NCBI GenBank assembly: GCA_003024175.1
Contig: MDYQ01000116.1
Span: forward strand, 1-64,000
DNA: 64,000 nt
Direction: 5' to 3'
Source of the DNA: Planoprotostelium fungivorum
Taxonomy: Eukaryota; Evosea; Variosea; Cavosteliida; Cavosteliaceae
Part shown: in pieces, positions 47,325-59,645 of the stretch
How positions within the stretch are numbered: position 1 is the first letter of the stretch
How the letters are laid out: the number at the start of each line of letters is the position of its first letter
The notes under the pieces: generated by a model
What the model saw: the letters and a program-made list of their open reading frames with translations, nothing else
Database searches by the model: none
What the model was told of the DNA's origin: nothing
Position numbers and translations under genes: made by a program

Positions 47325-49239
47325 TCAGTAGTGAGGATAATCTGAGCGGGTGTACTGCTTCAGGGAGGAATAACTGAATTCTACATCACTGCACATCTCC
47401 GCCGCGATCTGTTCGAATCAGCGACAGAATGATGCAAATGAGACACACCGTGTCTTCTTCGCTGCTCTCGTTTCTCGTGTAAGCCTCGTGACAGTGTACC
47501 CCTCGTGTGGGTCAGTGACAGACGAGGTGTCTCGGTCTCACCGCGTCGCCATGTTCCACTTCGCTTCTGGGAGGTTGCGGGGAAGTACATCGTGCCGCTT
47601 CCATCCGTGCAGCCGTCAAACCAGTTTCCTTTGTAAACGGCTGATGTCATGTTCAGACGACGCAAGTCGATGGGGGAGATGATGAGTCAAGTGATGAAAC
47701 GATTGGAGGTGATGAGAAGATGATGAGGTCTCACTGTGGTCGGGATAGAAACAGAGACCGAAACCTTCGATCTGTCCCATGACCCACTGTCCCATGTAAA
47801 TCATGTCCTCTCTCTTCACTCTACAACTGGTCAGAAGGTTGAGAGGGAAATAACTCACGGTTCTACGTTGGAGGGCAGGTTTACCTTCTTTGAGAGTTCA
47901 CGATTCCAGCAGATTGCACCCCAGCCATGCCTTCTACCTCCTATGAGGTTACCCTCGTATATTCCATGTCTATATTTGACGATACTCGGTTGCTGAAAAT
48001 TCAGGGGAATCTGCCGGTCGCTCCGGGGGTCTAGCGCATCTACAACGGTTCATTGGAATGGAACCAGGGTAGTGTCACCTTCGAAGGACTCCACCATCGC
48101 GTTGTAGATGGATCGTTTCTGACATTCCATGGGTTCATCATACAAGTACTCTCCATCACCACTGTATTGTTTCAATATCCGACGAAATTCCGCAGAAAAC
48201 TCACCATGCGATGACGTAACGTATGGGTGTACATTCGTCGTACATGAGAACCAAATTCGGTTTGAGTATCCTCTCATCTAATTCCCAATAGCCAGTGTAG
48301 TAGCTTCCATTCGGTGAAAGAACGACACCCTTACCGTGCTTCTGGTCGTCGAGCCAACCACCTGCACCGTTTCATTCGAATGGATCGTTGTAGATGAAGA
48401 CGGATCACCTAGATAAACCATTCCAGATTGGTAGATGAAGAGACCGAAGCCGTTCCTCCTTCCATTGCGCCACCGACCACTATCTCTCTCAGTTGTTTGG
48501 TCATCGTCGAGAGCTCACCTGTAGGCCGTTCCGTTGAGGTAACGATAGCCTCTCTGTGAGCTCTTCTCCCCGATGGAGATGATGTCCTCTGCTCTGTCCA
48601 TCATGGTGTCTCTCCTGTTGTCCGTTGCACTCTGATGAGATGAGATGGATCGGTTTCAATCAGGTGACGCACCAACAGGAGGAGGAGTCTACCGATGGGG
48701 ACGGAGAAATGGAGAGATGGTGGTATGGAATGAGCGGAGAAGCCATGAAAGTCTGGAATGTCGCATTCGCTCAAGACGAGCTCGCTCCAGTATTGACAGA
48801 CGTAGGTGCATCTGAGCCAATCATCATAACCCAAGAATCTATGAGCGTCAGGAGATCGAAGAAGAAGCAATCACCTGAAGACGTGAGCGAGCATTTCAGG
48901 AGGAAGGCATGATATATCTAAGCCTGGTTTCACATCAGTAGAGCTCAATCGTCTGACTGGTAGAACGCGAATCACCTGCTGGAGATACAGTGCGTTTGAT
49001 GGTGGGTGTTTTAGCATCAGGAGAGTAAAATTGTAACATTCTTCCAACGGAAGAGGGAGATGTCCTCTGTCTCTTCGAAACAGGAGTCCATAATGTCGAT
49101 AGCCACTTATAGTCGTCTGAAGGACGCGGGCTCAGATGATTCTAATCACACATTTTAGACATCGACTGATGTATCGAGTACTCACCACATATGAGCTGTC
49201 ATTCTCCTTATCAAAGTCTGGTTTAGATCTTTTGTTCAT
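47325..49239 (-). CDS. F-box protein with C-terminal MORN repeats
   Basis: The start MNKRSKPDFDKENDSSY is at 49239, followed by a Ser/Pro/Thr-rich nuclear-type region (TLWTPVSKRQRTSPSSVGRM). The F-box is split by introns: LDISCLPPEMLAHVF, then RFLGYDDWLRCTYVCQYWSE. After a 41-nt intron (donor GTGCGTCACC) the frame continues as SATDNRRDTMMDRAEDIISI, and MORN repeats follow: GRWRNGRRNGFGLFIYQSGM, GGWLDDQKHGKGVVLSPNGS, YTGYWELDE, GGRRHGWGAICW, MYMGQWVMGQIEGFGLCFY and YKGNWFDGCTDGSGTMYFP. The C-terminus is EFSYSSLKQYTRSDYPHY. F-box proteins are substrate receptors of SCF ubiquitin ligases; MORN repeats bind lipids or scaffold. An MMDRAED start at 48604 could be mistaken for a separate MORN gene. 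The spliced frame links both halves. Confidence 0.75.
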
Positions 49240-49667
49240 CTTGTGGACGTGTGGAATGACGATCGGGGAATTTTCGAACCAGAAATTTTGGCGGGAAATG
49301 AAGACGCATCTTCCAGGGTAGGAAGAACCACTATGCTGTCACTTCTATTCTCTAGCTAGCTATACAATAACATCACATTAATGTCACGCACACTCTATAT
49401 CACTGGTGAGAATGATGCATCCGTATCGATTGATTGATCTATGCAGTCACTCTATTACTTCTCTTGCTCTGCTTGGTAGAATCAACGTCGAGACGACAGT
49501 GTCATCATTATGGAAGAGATCACCATTGCGTCTACAGGTCGAAGGTCGCCATCCACTTCCAACACCCCACGGCTCAACTCTTCCAAATGTTACATGAATA
49601 CAGACATTGACAATGAACGACATCACGATAACCTCTTCTGTTTCATGAAAATTTATCTTTTAAACAC
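49240..49667. promoter_or_regulatory. Intergenic region upstream of the F-box-MORN gene
   Basis: The 428 bp lie between the P-ATPase stop and the F-box-MORN start, both on the minus strand. It carries an E2F-like element (49286-49298). A short plus-strand ORF from 49513 overlaps the ATPase last exon and is not called. Confidence 0.4.
49286..49298 (+). promoter_or_regulatory. E2F-like site
   Basis: TTTTGGCGGGAAA, about 50 bp upstream of the F-box-MORN start codon, matches the classical E2F/DP core (TTTGGCGGGAA). Similar GGCGGGAAA strings also occur within introns in this window (for example about 32328 and 51890), so position rather than sequence is the only support. Confidence 0.3.
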
Positions 49668-52600
49668 ATCAAGCAAAGATCTCTCCTCTGGCGATCTTGT
49701 CTTGTCTCTCCTTTGCCATCTGTCTCCTCTTCAACAACTTGAGGACTTCCGTGTGTGCGACGATGAAGAACATGAAGGGCAGGGGGATGAGGAATGATGT
49801 CACTGTTCACCATCAGCACCGTGCGTCTCACTCTATGGACTCACGAGGGGGGATTCTGGTCTCCAGGGCGACGTGGGCGAAGGGAGCAAAGACAACGATG
49901 GCCACGATGGCGAGGACGATACCGAAGGCAAAGTTCATCGTTCGGTTGCGGAATCCGTGCTGGAAGACGGAGAGGTATCTATATGGATGTAAATCAGATG
50001 ATGGTGATGAAGAATGAAGAATGATGATGAAGAAGAATGATGATGATGATGAAGAATGATGATGATGATGATGAAGAATGATGATGATGATGATGGATGA
50101 TGAATGATGAATGATCATACGTACCTCGTCTTGCAAGCTACCAAGTTGGCCAATTGAGAGAAGACCAGACCGACAAAGTAGGCCGTCTGGGCCATCTTCA
50201 AGATCTCCAACTGGTCGTCCGCCGTCTACAACCCGTCATCCCTCCATCTACAACTCGCCACTCACGTAGACTTTTCCTTGGAAGGCGAAAGGCTCAGCGT
50301 TGTCACCAAAGTGAACTCTGGAGAACATGTCCTTGATGCCGAATCCATAGCAAGAGAAGACGTAGAAGAAAGAAGCGAAACCACAGGCAGACTCGATGAT
50401 ACCCAGCTGAACGTAAGCGTAGAGGAGGTTCTTGATGGACACCAACTTGTCTGTGTGGATGTTTCTGGGCTGGCTGTTCATGATGTTGCTCTCGGGTCCC
50501 TGCGGGGGTCAGACTCTTCCGAGAAATTTCACCCACCTCGTAAGCGAGAGAAATGGCGGGGGCGAGCTCGGTACCGAGATCGATGATGAGAATGAGCTGA
50601 GCGGACAGTGCGGCAGGCAGTCCAAAGGCCATGTTCAGAATGAAGGGTAAGACCTTCGATATTTGTCAGATGTCGATCGATGGCGCAGGGTCTTCACCTC
50701 GGGCAGGAGGTGACTGAGAGTGTACATGATGGACTTGGATAAATTCTCAAAGATGACACGACCTTCCTCTACACCAGAGATGATGGAAGTGAAGTTGTCG
50801 TCCATCAGAATGACGTCGGCGGCCTCCTTGGCGACTTCACTACCGGCGATACCTGTCTTCTGTCAGATCGTTTGGCGCGTTGTAGACGGTGGTCACCCAT
50901 GGCAATACCGATGTTGGCCTGCTTCAAGGCAGGAGAATCGTTGACTCCGTCTCCAGTGACACCCACGACCTCTCCGTTACCCTGGAAGTGTGACACGATG
51001 ATCAGCTTCTGCTGAGGTGACGTTCTACAACGAGTCAGAAAGATCGGGCGGGTTGTAGATCACCTGGCGAACACGAATTGTTTCTTGTTGATGTGCTTGG
51101 CCCAATCTTCGTCCGTCCAATCTCTCAGCTCCATTCCGCTCACAACCAGCGTCTTCACTTCCTCCTCGGGAATCTACAACGACCGTGGGTATGACGTCGC
51201 GTGAGACATCGCAAAGACTCACCTGGTCAACATCTACACCTCTCTCTTCTGCCATCTCTTCGCGAGTGGGGAGAGTGAGGAGTCCGATCTGCTTGGCGAT
51301 GGCTTGGGCAGTCAAAGGGTGATCACCGGTGACCATGGCAACCTTACTGTACGATGGTCGGTGACGAGTGATGACGTCACCGAATAGGGTAGAAGGAGAC
51401 TCACATTCCGGCAGAGTGACAGCTGGCGACTGATCTGGGAACGGAAGGTCTGGGAGGGTCCATGAGAGAGATGAGACCCACGAAACACAGATCTACAACG
51501 AGTCAGTACCCCCACCCCATTTACCCCCACCATTTTCTGGGAAATTTCTGAGGTCGACATTGTAGGAGGATGGATCCTTGTCATCCTCGAATTCGAGTTG
51601 AGCGAAACCCAAGATTCTCTCTCCTCCTCTGGCCAACGTCTCGATCGTGTTGGCAAACTTTTTCTTCCAGCCATCGTCCAGGGGAACGCGTGATCCGTTG
51701 ATGAGAATGAAAGAGCAACGCTTCAGAACTACCTCTGGAGCACCTGTGGGAAGGTGAGGGAGATTTCGTGGAATTCTTCTTCACCCTTGAAGGCCAAGAG
51801 CCTCGTGGTGATGTTCTTCGTCTTCTGGGCGTTCTTCTGCATGGCGTTCTGCTCGTTGTTCTACGGATGTCAGTGAAACGTCCGTTTTCCCGCCAAAAAT
51901 TACCTGGAAGGCCTTGGTGTGTTGTCTGAGGCGATTGGCGGTGACACTCTGCTTTCTGGCAGCCTCACGTTGCATGAGAGCGAAATTGGCAGCCGCGTCA
52001 CCATCTTCAGTGACCATAGGGGCGTCTCTCTGCAGCATCGAGGTCGTTCCCATGGCTTCCAAGTCGTACGCAGACTGTACGTCACGTCAGATCCGGTGGA
52101 AACTCGACGAAAACTCACGGCAGAAGGGCGGAGGGTGTTGGCGGCGGGTCTGCTGGGAGGTGAGATGTCGTATGAGATGTCATTCTCACCTGGTGTTCGC
52201 GTTACCGAGACCGTACACGGTAGGTCTCATTCTCCTGTCAACGACAGTATCTTGGTTCTTCGCCTTGAACTCTGCAGTCTCATTGGTCACCGAGTGAATG
52301 GACAGCTGGTACTTGTTGCTATGGTTACCGTCATTCATTGTAGACACAAGACGAAGAATCACCTGGAATTGAACGGAATCTCGAACAACTTGGGGAATCT
52401 TCCCCTGAACTGATGATGACGTCATCTCCTGCCATTCGAAATTTCATCTAGATCTCACCTCTGCGGAATCAAAGTAAGACTCGCACATACGAAGGAGAGC
52501 TGTCTCAGATGCATCACCGATGATGGCTCTCTCCATCAAGCTGGGGTTCTCTGTCGTTCCCATGGGAATGGCCTCGAACCTGACGACATGAATTCCACCA

Positions 52601-54346
52601 TCTACAACGCGCCGCATGTCACTCACTGGGCACGGCAGCAGACGGAAGCGATGCGGAGGAGGCGGGATGCAGAAGGGTCTTGAATGTTAAGAGGGGAGTC
52701 CAACTGCTTGTCTGTGCCGAGGGGGCTCTTTACGTTGTGGATGACGTCATCGTACCACGCGTGGACGGCAGTCATGCGGTTTTGGGTGAGGGTACCTGGG
52801 TTGATTTCAGAATTCGTGGCTCGTTGTAGACGAACCCGTCTTGTCGGAGCAGATCATGCTGGTGCTTCCCAGGGTTTCCACGGATTCGAGCTCCTTGACC
52901 CAGACCTGTGAAATTTCGTTGGAAACTGTCGGATCGTTCGACGCTCACTTGTCTCTGAGCTAAGCGACGAGCGGCGATGGTGAGACAGATGGTCACGGTG
53001 GCGGGAAGACCTGAGTTCTCCGTGAGTTTTCCTCCACTTTTCTCTCTCACCTTCGGGCACGTTGGCCACGATGATACCGATGGTCTGTACAAATCAGAAA
53101 CTTCAACTCCACGAAGTTCTCTCACGTTGATGAGGTTGTTGATGATCATTCTCTGTTCTCTGCCGATGACAAACAGACCGACGACAAAGAAGATGATGCC
53201 ACTGATGATGGCGAGGGCAGCGATGAAGTACACGAATCGTTTCACTTCCTTCTCCAGAGTCGTTTCCTTGGCTGTATTGCGTCAGACGTGTCTCGTTGTA
53301 GATCGAATCCATATCCGACGGCTCGTTGTAGACGAACTCACCTTCAGCACCGGCGAGACCGGCGATCTGACCCAACAGAGTGTTATCTCCGGTTCGAATG
53401 ACAACACCCCAAGCTGAACCATCGACAGCTAACGTTCCATAGAAAGCAAAGTTTGCAGATTCAAGAGGATTCTCCTCTTTCGACACCTGGTGGGCTGTGT
53501 AAATCGTTTCGATCAAGTGAGAGGAATACCTCAGCGTTACGAGATTGGGGTTCGGATTCTCCGGTGAGGGAAGAGTTGTCCACTTTGAGATCCTGTGATG
53601 CATCATTTAGAGGTGGATGAGGTGATCGTGATGTCTCTCACCTGGCAGGCGATGAGGCGAACGTCTGCGGGGATCTTGTCTCCGGATGTGATGATGACGA
53701 TATCACCAATCACGAGATCTTCGGATAGAACCTGGAAGATCAGAAGTGTTGGAGGGATGAATGTATACCTTCTGCTCTTGTCCATCTCGAACGACCATAC
53801 ATTTGGGAGGAAGCATGTTCTTAAAGCTGTCCATGAGGCCGCCAGACTTTCTCTCTTGCCAGTAACCCATGACACAAGTTCCTATGACGATGACAAAGAG
53901 GATGATGGCGAGATACAACTGTTCAAGGTCAGTATGGAGCAGGTAACAACAGAGATGGGCCTCACATTGACTTTGATAGACGTCTCCAGAGCGTAGGCGA
54001 CGATACAGAGGAGAGCCGCCACCTGCAGCAGGATCATAAAGGGGTTTATGAACTCTCTCAGGAACTTGATCCACTCGGGGGTTCTCTTTGGTGGTGTCAG
54101 GCGATTCTTTCCATCGATAGCCAAACGCTTTTCTGCTTCCGAAGTGTTGAGTCCGGCAGACTTCTTCACCTGCACAATGCGTGAGAAGATCCACACCACC
54201 CACACATCCCACCGTCTCATAATCGAGTTTGGCTCCATGATGTTCTGCCAACTGTTCCAGAGTCCACTGATGTTCCTCCTGTGACACCATTTCAGACCTC
54301 CATTACGACACACGATGCTCACCGCTTGGTATTCCTTCGGTGCCAT
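49668..54346 (-). CDS. Na+/K+-ATPase-type (IIC) P-type ATPase catalytic subunit
   Basis: A membrane cation pump. The start [20 protein letters not shown] is at 54346 (first exon join included). Blocks in order: cation-ATPase N-domain ([20 protein letters not shown]), [20 protein letters not shown] (M1), [20 protein letters not shown] (M2), the actuator TGES in [13 protein letters not shown]4 ion motif [20 protein letters not shown], phosphorylation site [30 protein letters not shown], the hinge [20 protein letters not shown] and M5-M10 ([41 protein letters not shown]-type end). SLTGESEPQ and NVPEGL are Na,K/H,K signatures, which separates it from SERCA or fungal ENA pumps. No beta subunit is seen nearby. 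About 25 short introns, many holding CGTTGTAGA or GAAATTTCG words. Confidence 0.9.
49998..50117 (-). repeat. GAT/ATG-triplet microsatellite in a P-ATPase intron
   Basis: About 120 bp of (GAT)n interspersed with GAAGAAT units fill an intron near the 3' end of the ATPase gene, between the exons encoding [13 protein letters not shown] and the upstream membrane helix. Shorter ATC/GAT runs recur in many introns of the window, for example 12003-12036, 19314-19335 and 19640-19660. Length is likely polymorphic. Confidence 0.8.
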
Positions 54347-55456
54347 CTCTGGTGATCGACCTGAAGATGGTACTCGTGGGGTAGGGGAGCACCTTCTGAA
54401 ATGATCCTCTCAACGGGGTCAACAACTGAGAAGCCAAAGAGAAGCTCGATCTCTGCTGAATTCTCCTGCCACGATCTTGTCGGCTTCTCGCCCGATCGGG
54501 AGCAAAGAGAATACTCTTGGGCGAGCTCGTAGTAATTCGACACACTCCGACCGGAAAGCCAGAATGTTCGAAGTTCCATTTGAAGGTGGCCGCAGGAGAG
54601 GAGTGACTTTCGTGGAATTAGACACACGCGCATGAGAGAAACACACAGAGAACATTCTGCCTCATCTGACCACTCGTTGAGAGAACAAGAACAGGTGGAT
54701 TGTCTCTGCCACTCTACGGTTGTCCTTCACAGCTGGATAGGATTTGATGTGAAAAGCTGGATGATGGATGACACCAGATGTGATGTTCTGAGTCTCTGCT
54801 GTGGCTTCTTGTCCGAGCCGAAGGGGAGGAAACACAGTTTGACTTGTGATGTCCCGCTCGTTTCAAGTTGGACTCAGACAGCCTATTAAAATATAATAGG
54901 AATATCGAATGAAACTATTCTAGAGTTCGATTCGCCTAGTCTGAATCAACAATGCTTCCTCGATGACCCTTGAACAAACAGCCAACCACGTTGCCTTCGG
55001 TCTACGACGCAATAATATCATTCGTGATTGAGACGACTGTACGTGTACACTAAACGGAAGGAAGCACTGACCGAATGCTGCCGGGGCGCATTAATTTTTT
55101 GCATACTTGACTAAAACGACAGCGTGATCTTTCTAAAGACTGACCTTCACCTGAATCGACAACAATGATATGTCGAATGTGTGAAGCAGCGCTGGACCAG
55201 ACGATGAACAAGGCAAGAAAGCGGTGAGTGTGGGAGAGGCTAAAACAAATGAAATAGCTCCTCTCATCACACAACGTTTCATGTGGAGCAGAGAGTGGAA
55301 AAGAGTGGCACCTTGGACAGACATTTGGAGATCAACCGAGCCGAGAACAGTGGTGTATTAATAGGGGAAGATGACAGCGGGTTCCTTGGAGAGACAGCCA
55401 GGCAGATATAGTGAGGCGACTGAGGAGCCGTTCATTCTTCGAACCTCGACACCGGT
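54347..55456. promoter_or_regulatory. Divergent intergenic region (P-ATPase / adenylate cyclase)
   Basis: The 1.1 kb is the longest stretch without a called gene. Short ORFs on both strands have no family resemblance and odd composition. A TATTAAAATATAATAGG stretch near 54883 is the most AT-rich element and could be a core promoter part. I searched for tRNA-like T-loops (a GTTCGATTC string near 54930) but found no supporting stems. Confidence 0.4.
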
Positions 55457-58178
55457 ATGGGTCGCTCTCTCGTTGTGCCTTTAGAGTCACCCACGGCTTC
55501 GCCTCGAAGGCTGAGTCGAACGAGCAGCCTCATGCCAAACTTGGACGACTACCGGGTTAAGAGGTGAGGCTGTCTGCATAGCTTCCGAGATCAGGGCCTC
55601 ATCTTTCGGGCAGACGGTTCAATCTGAGAAGGTTTTTGTCCATTCGTCTGGTGACGGCAACAGTGAGCGTCATCTTCGTGCTGGTATGTTGGCTATCGAT
55701 CGTTCATAGTTTGAGAACACACAGGCAACATCCGCTATCATCGGATGGATCAGCATTACAAAACAAGAAGCGCAGCTGAGACAAAGTTTGAACACACAGA
55801 CAGCTCAAGCTCTCTCTCTGCTTCACTACGAGGTCAACGACCTTCTCGGCTGGGCTGATACGCAGACCACTTCGTGTAAGATCAGCAGTCGATGTGTCCA
55901 TCGATGACCTCCTTGCAGTTTCTATTTTCTTGGAGAAAGGAAACATCACGACTAACACTGACCCCGATCAGCTCGCGCGAGACGTTTATCGCACTGAGCT
56001 ACTTTATATGCAAGCACAAGTAGCTTCGAAACCAATGGGCTCTTGCCTGGGTGAGACACCATCGCAGCATTCCACAATCTCACATCATCAGATTTTTTCT
56101 GGCCTAACGGAAAGGTGCAAAAAGAAGTTGTAGAGTTCCATCATCTAATCGCATTAGGTTTTGGGTGCAGAATCATACTTTGGACACATGGACCTCTTCG
56201 AGAACCACGTCTACAACGATACATACGGCCTCGTGTCGTATTATTGGACCACACCGAATGTCTCTCTATCTGAAGCCTTGAATAAGACGCCTACCACAGC
56301 CGAATACCTCGCCACTGACGTCAGCGACATCTCTTTAGCCCCCACTTGTGATTCTGCACGATACTGGACCGGACTGCAGTATTATGTAGCCTTTTACGGT
56401 AATCTCGCCATGGTCTGTTTGGACAGTCCATTCTGTAGACCCGGAAATGACACGATCATCGGGTATACAGACGTGTGTGTCTCCATCAACATGTGAGATC
56501 ATCGAAGGCGGAGATGATGAACTGATAGCGACAGAATTCAAGACAATTTAATCGACATTCTGTACCGCATGAACCAGCCTGAAGGATTTGCCTTCGTCAT
56601 CGAGCGAGACACGGCGAAGCTGGTGTCCACGTCCACTTATCTATTTCCTGCCATCGTCGACGCCGATCACTCGTGAGTTTCTCAGATCCTCATCATCGTT
56701 TTATCTCAGAGGATTTACATCATCCAGGGTAACTCCTCTTTACGCGTATGACTGCAACATCACATGGATCACGTCTCCTTATTTAAGTTACAATGAGAGC
56801 CAGAGCTCTTCTTTTGTCATTATGATCAATGGAACCTCCTATGACGTTACTGTGGGGGATATCAATTCGACGGGTCTACAATGGAACGCCTTCCTCGTCA
56901 CACCACAAGCGAAGGATAATTTTCTGAGAGATATCGTGCTGATCACTCTGTTCATGTGCATCGCCGCCACCATACTCCTCAGCTTAGTCGTTTACTTGGT
57001 CATGAGGTCGTTGATCGGCTTATCTACAGAGATGGAGAAGGTGTGGGAGCAAATAGAGAGAACCTGAAAGATGACAGGTGTCATGCATGGAATTGGAATC
57101 CATTCACATGAGAGAGCCTCCCTTTTCAGAGGTGTCACATCTATACAGTTCGTTCCTCAGCATGCATGCCGCCCTGAGTTCTTTTCGGAAATTCGTCCCG
57201 CTCGAGATCATCCGACATGCATTGAAATCAAAGGCGAGTTCATGCATAGCGATATGAACCTATTATTTCATCTGAATCGTATCTCTGATGTTAGAGCAGA
57301 AAGAGGCAGCGCCTTTTTTAAAATCGAAGGTGGCGACGATCTACTTCCAAGACATCAAAGGATTTACCACTCTGTCTGAGACACAAGATCCAGCTACTCT
57401 CGCTGCCATAACGGCCGAGTACATGGAAGTCATGACAGCCGCCATCACTGACGTGAGATCCATCTCCAAGATCATCTCCTGAGACGTGCAGAACGGAGGA
57501 GTCATCGACAAGTACATAGGAGACTGTATCATGGCCCTATTCAACGTGCCGACGAAATTAGACGGACATCAAGAGGCGGCCGTTCGTGCCGCCATAGAAT
57601 GTTCGCAAAAGTTGAAATCGTTGAACAAGATCTGGAAGGATGTCTACGGGTTCGAGCTTCTCCATCGAATCGGCATCAACTCTGGACCCGTGTTGGCCGG
57701 TAATATCGGTGCGTATCCTACGCTTCCTTCACCGATTGACGTGGAGACAGGCAGCAGTCAGAGACTGTCTTTCACCTGCATCGGCGACAACGTCAACCTG
57801 GCTTCTCGTGTGGAGAATGCCAACAAAGCATTCGGCACGAGCATATTGGTCACCGGTGACACGTACAATGGCCTGAGAGATAACAAGTTCAACTCGAGGA
57901 GGATCGGGTCCGTGCGCGTCGAAGGCAAGATTCAAGTGACACAACTCTACGAAGTGTCGAAAGACAACAGTCCGGAGAGAAGCAAACTGTGTAAGATGTA
58001 CGAAGCAGCTTTGGACAGCTTCGAGGCCAAACAGCTGGGCAAGGCGATGAACAGGACGAGAAAGCTGATGGAGGAGTATCCAGAGGACGAACCATCACGG
58101 AGGCTGTGGGAGAGGATGAGAGAAGTGCAAGAGAGCGGGAGAGAAGATTGGGACATTGTACAGACTTTGGCAAAATGA
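55457..58178 (+). CDS. Membrane class III adenylate cyclase with extracellular sensor domain (ACG-like layout)
   Basis: The start MGRSLVVPLESPTASPRRLS is at 55457. A basic N-terminus leads to TM1 (LVTATVSVIFVL, ATSAIIGWISI), an extracellular domain of about 380 residues rich in N-glycosylation sites (NVSLSEALNKTP, NESQSSSFVIMINGT), then TM2 (IVLITLFMCIAATILLSLVV). A linker with SMHAALSSFRKFVPLEIIR, typical before microbial cyclase domains, leads into the catalytic domain: VATIYFQDIKGFTTLSE (first metal Asp), VIDKYIGDCIMALFNVP (second metal Asp; Lys in KYIGD as expected for ATP) and CIGDNVNLASRVENANKAFG (Asp for adenine, Asn and Arg for transition state). All key residues are present. One sensor domain between two helices before the cyclase is the layout of Dictyostelium ACG, an osmosensor in spores. 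About nine short introns. Confidence 0.88.
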
Positions 58179-58273
58179 GAAACTTGTCGATTAAAATGTA
58201 TGTAGGATCATCCTTGTTCATCGATTCACATCACATCCGGCAATATTTTATAAACATTCAATCTCCTCTACAA

Positions 58274-59556
58274 TCACTTGAACATCCCTCTCATTCCATT
58301 GGGCCTGAGCTTCTCCATCTCCCTCTCTATCTTCATCATCTCCAACACTTCCTTCACATCCTTCCTGATGCTGACGTCCTTCGGCTCCAACTTGGCCGCA
58401 GTCACCAGGCACTCCCTCGCTTCTTCTAATCTCCCCTGCTCCATGAGACTCTGCCCCAGCCTCCACTGTGCCTTGGCGCTGTTCCCATCCAATTTGACGG
58501 CCTCCCTCGCGTACACCTCCGCTCTCCTGTAGTCTTCTCGCTTCAGTAGAACTGCAGACAGATTCGTCAGGAGAGGAAATCGATTTCGATCGATGGTGGA
58601 GGCCTCTTCATCGTCCTGTGCGTCGTAGGATGTCAGCTTCTCCATGGCCTGATGGAGAATGAGAGGGTGGGAGGTCACGTGACTTACTTGGAGGTACGTA
58701 ATCTCCGCCTTGTCCCACGATTTCGACTTGAAATGTTCGTTGCCCTCTTTACGCATGTCTTCCACATCAGAGATGCATGATGTGATGTCATCGTACACCT
58801 GATCATGATGTCACAATCGGATGGTTCGATCATAGATTCACCTTCTCTTCCGATTTATCCTTGACAGAAACGAGTTCCAATCGAATTTCGATCGAGTTTT
58901 CGTGGGTCGTAGAAAGGAGGGGAAAGAGGTTGGGTGGTGAGGTGATGATGCACACGTCCCCCTCTCTCATGGTGAGTAGACTCTCTTCCATGACCGATGG
59001 AAGTTGATCTGGTGTGAGTCAGTGCATCGCGATGGATTGACATCACCACCTTCTCCCAGATCGATGGTGAGAGGTGTTGAATTCTTTCGTCCGTGCAGAT
59101 CGTCCAAGATGCGATGGCCGATGGACTCACGTATGACGTATCTGACTATCAACATGGATCAGTGAACGATCATCTCAACGTATCGGTTCTTAGAAGTCTT
59201 CACCTGCGACGGTTGAACTGGTGGTTGCGGGGGCACCTGCCCCTGAGATGAGAGGATATTTTTGGACCTGATGGATGTCAACGAGATGCAATCAGAAGGC
59301 TCCTCACCGAAGGATGTTCTGTGATGGACTGAGGGGAGATGTTTGATCTATCGAACGATACATCCGTATCGGTACCATTTGGTTCTATCTTGAGTCCCTA
59401 TACCCTCTTAGACACTAGTCTGTACTCTATATACCCATGTGTAGATGGATGATCGATCACCTCGATCTGTTGCTGCTGAACGAATTGTTTCAATTGTTCT
59501 CTTGGGGTCACTCTCGCCACACGAGGAGCGAAGTCTCTAGCATTGGGTATCGTCAT
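58274..59556 (-). CDS. AIP/XAP2-like FKBP-fold TPR immunophilin
   Basis: The start MTIPNARDFAPRVARVTPRE is at 59556. After an Asn/Ser-rich leader comes a divergent FKBP-fold domain: VQKYPLISGAGAPA, YVIRESIGHRILDDLHGR, STPLTIDLGE, QLPSVMEESLLTMREGDVCI, then IEIRLELVSVKDKSEEK. The LDD...GRxxPLxIxLG and LxxVxEExLxTMREG pattern resembles AIP/XAP2, whose FKBP domain lacks isomerase activity. Three TPR motifs follow: MRKEGNEHFKSKSWDKAEIT, RFPLLTNLSAVLLKREDYRR with AEVYAREAVKLDGNSAKAQW, and RLGQSLMEQGRLEEARECLV. It ends GMRGMFK. Such proteins are HSP90 co-chaperones in the cytosol. About seven exons. It is convergent with the cyclase gene (95 bp) and head to head with the nucleoporin gene (89 bp). 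Confidence 0.78.
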
Positions 59557-59645
59557 GAATGACGAGACGGATGTGATGTGACAATTTTACAACGAGCACA
59601 TCACCGGATTGCAATCAAGTGATCACTCGCCAGGTGCAAGACTCC

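Noticed and set aside
48601-48604. Separate MORN-repeat gene starting at MMDRAED
   Set aside because: An upstream exon with an F-box joins in phase through a 41-nt intron, so the ATG is more likely internal. Kept as a caveat in the gene entry.
48625-48912. Plus-strand ORF of about 95 codons starting MRWIGFNQV
   Set aside because: It is the shadow of the minus-strand F-box exon, which gives a recognisable F-box when spliced. The plus-strand translation matches nothing.
54900-54950. tRNA-like T-loop GTTCGATTC
   Set aside because: The flanking bases do not form a T-stem and no acceptor or anticodon arms can be drawn.
55133-55324. Minus-strand ORF with hydrophobic residues upstream of the adenylate cyclase
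   Set aside because: It is short, lacks family resemblance and splice support, and lies in the expected promoter region.
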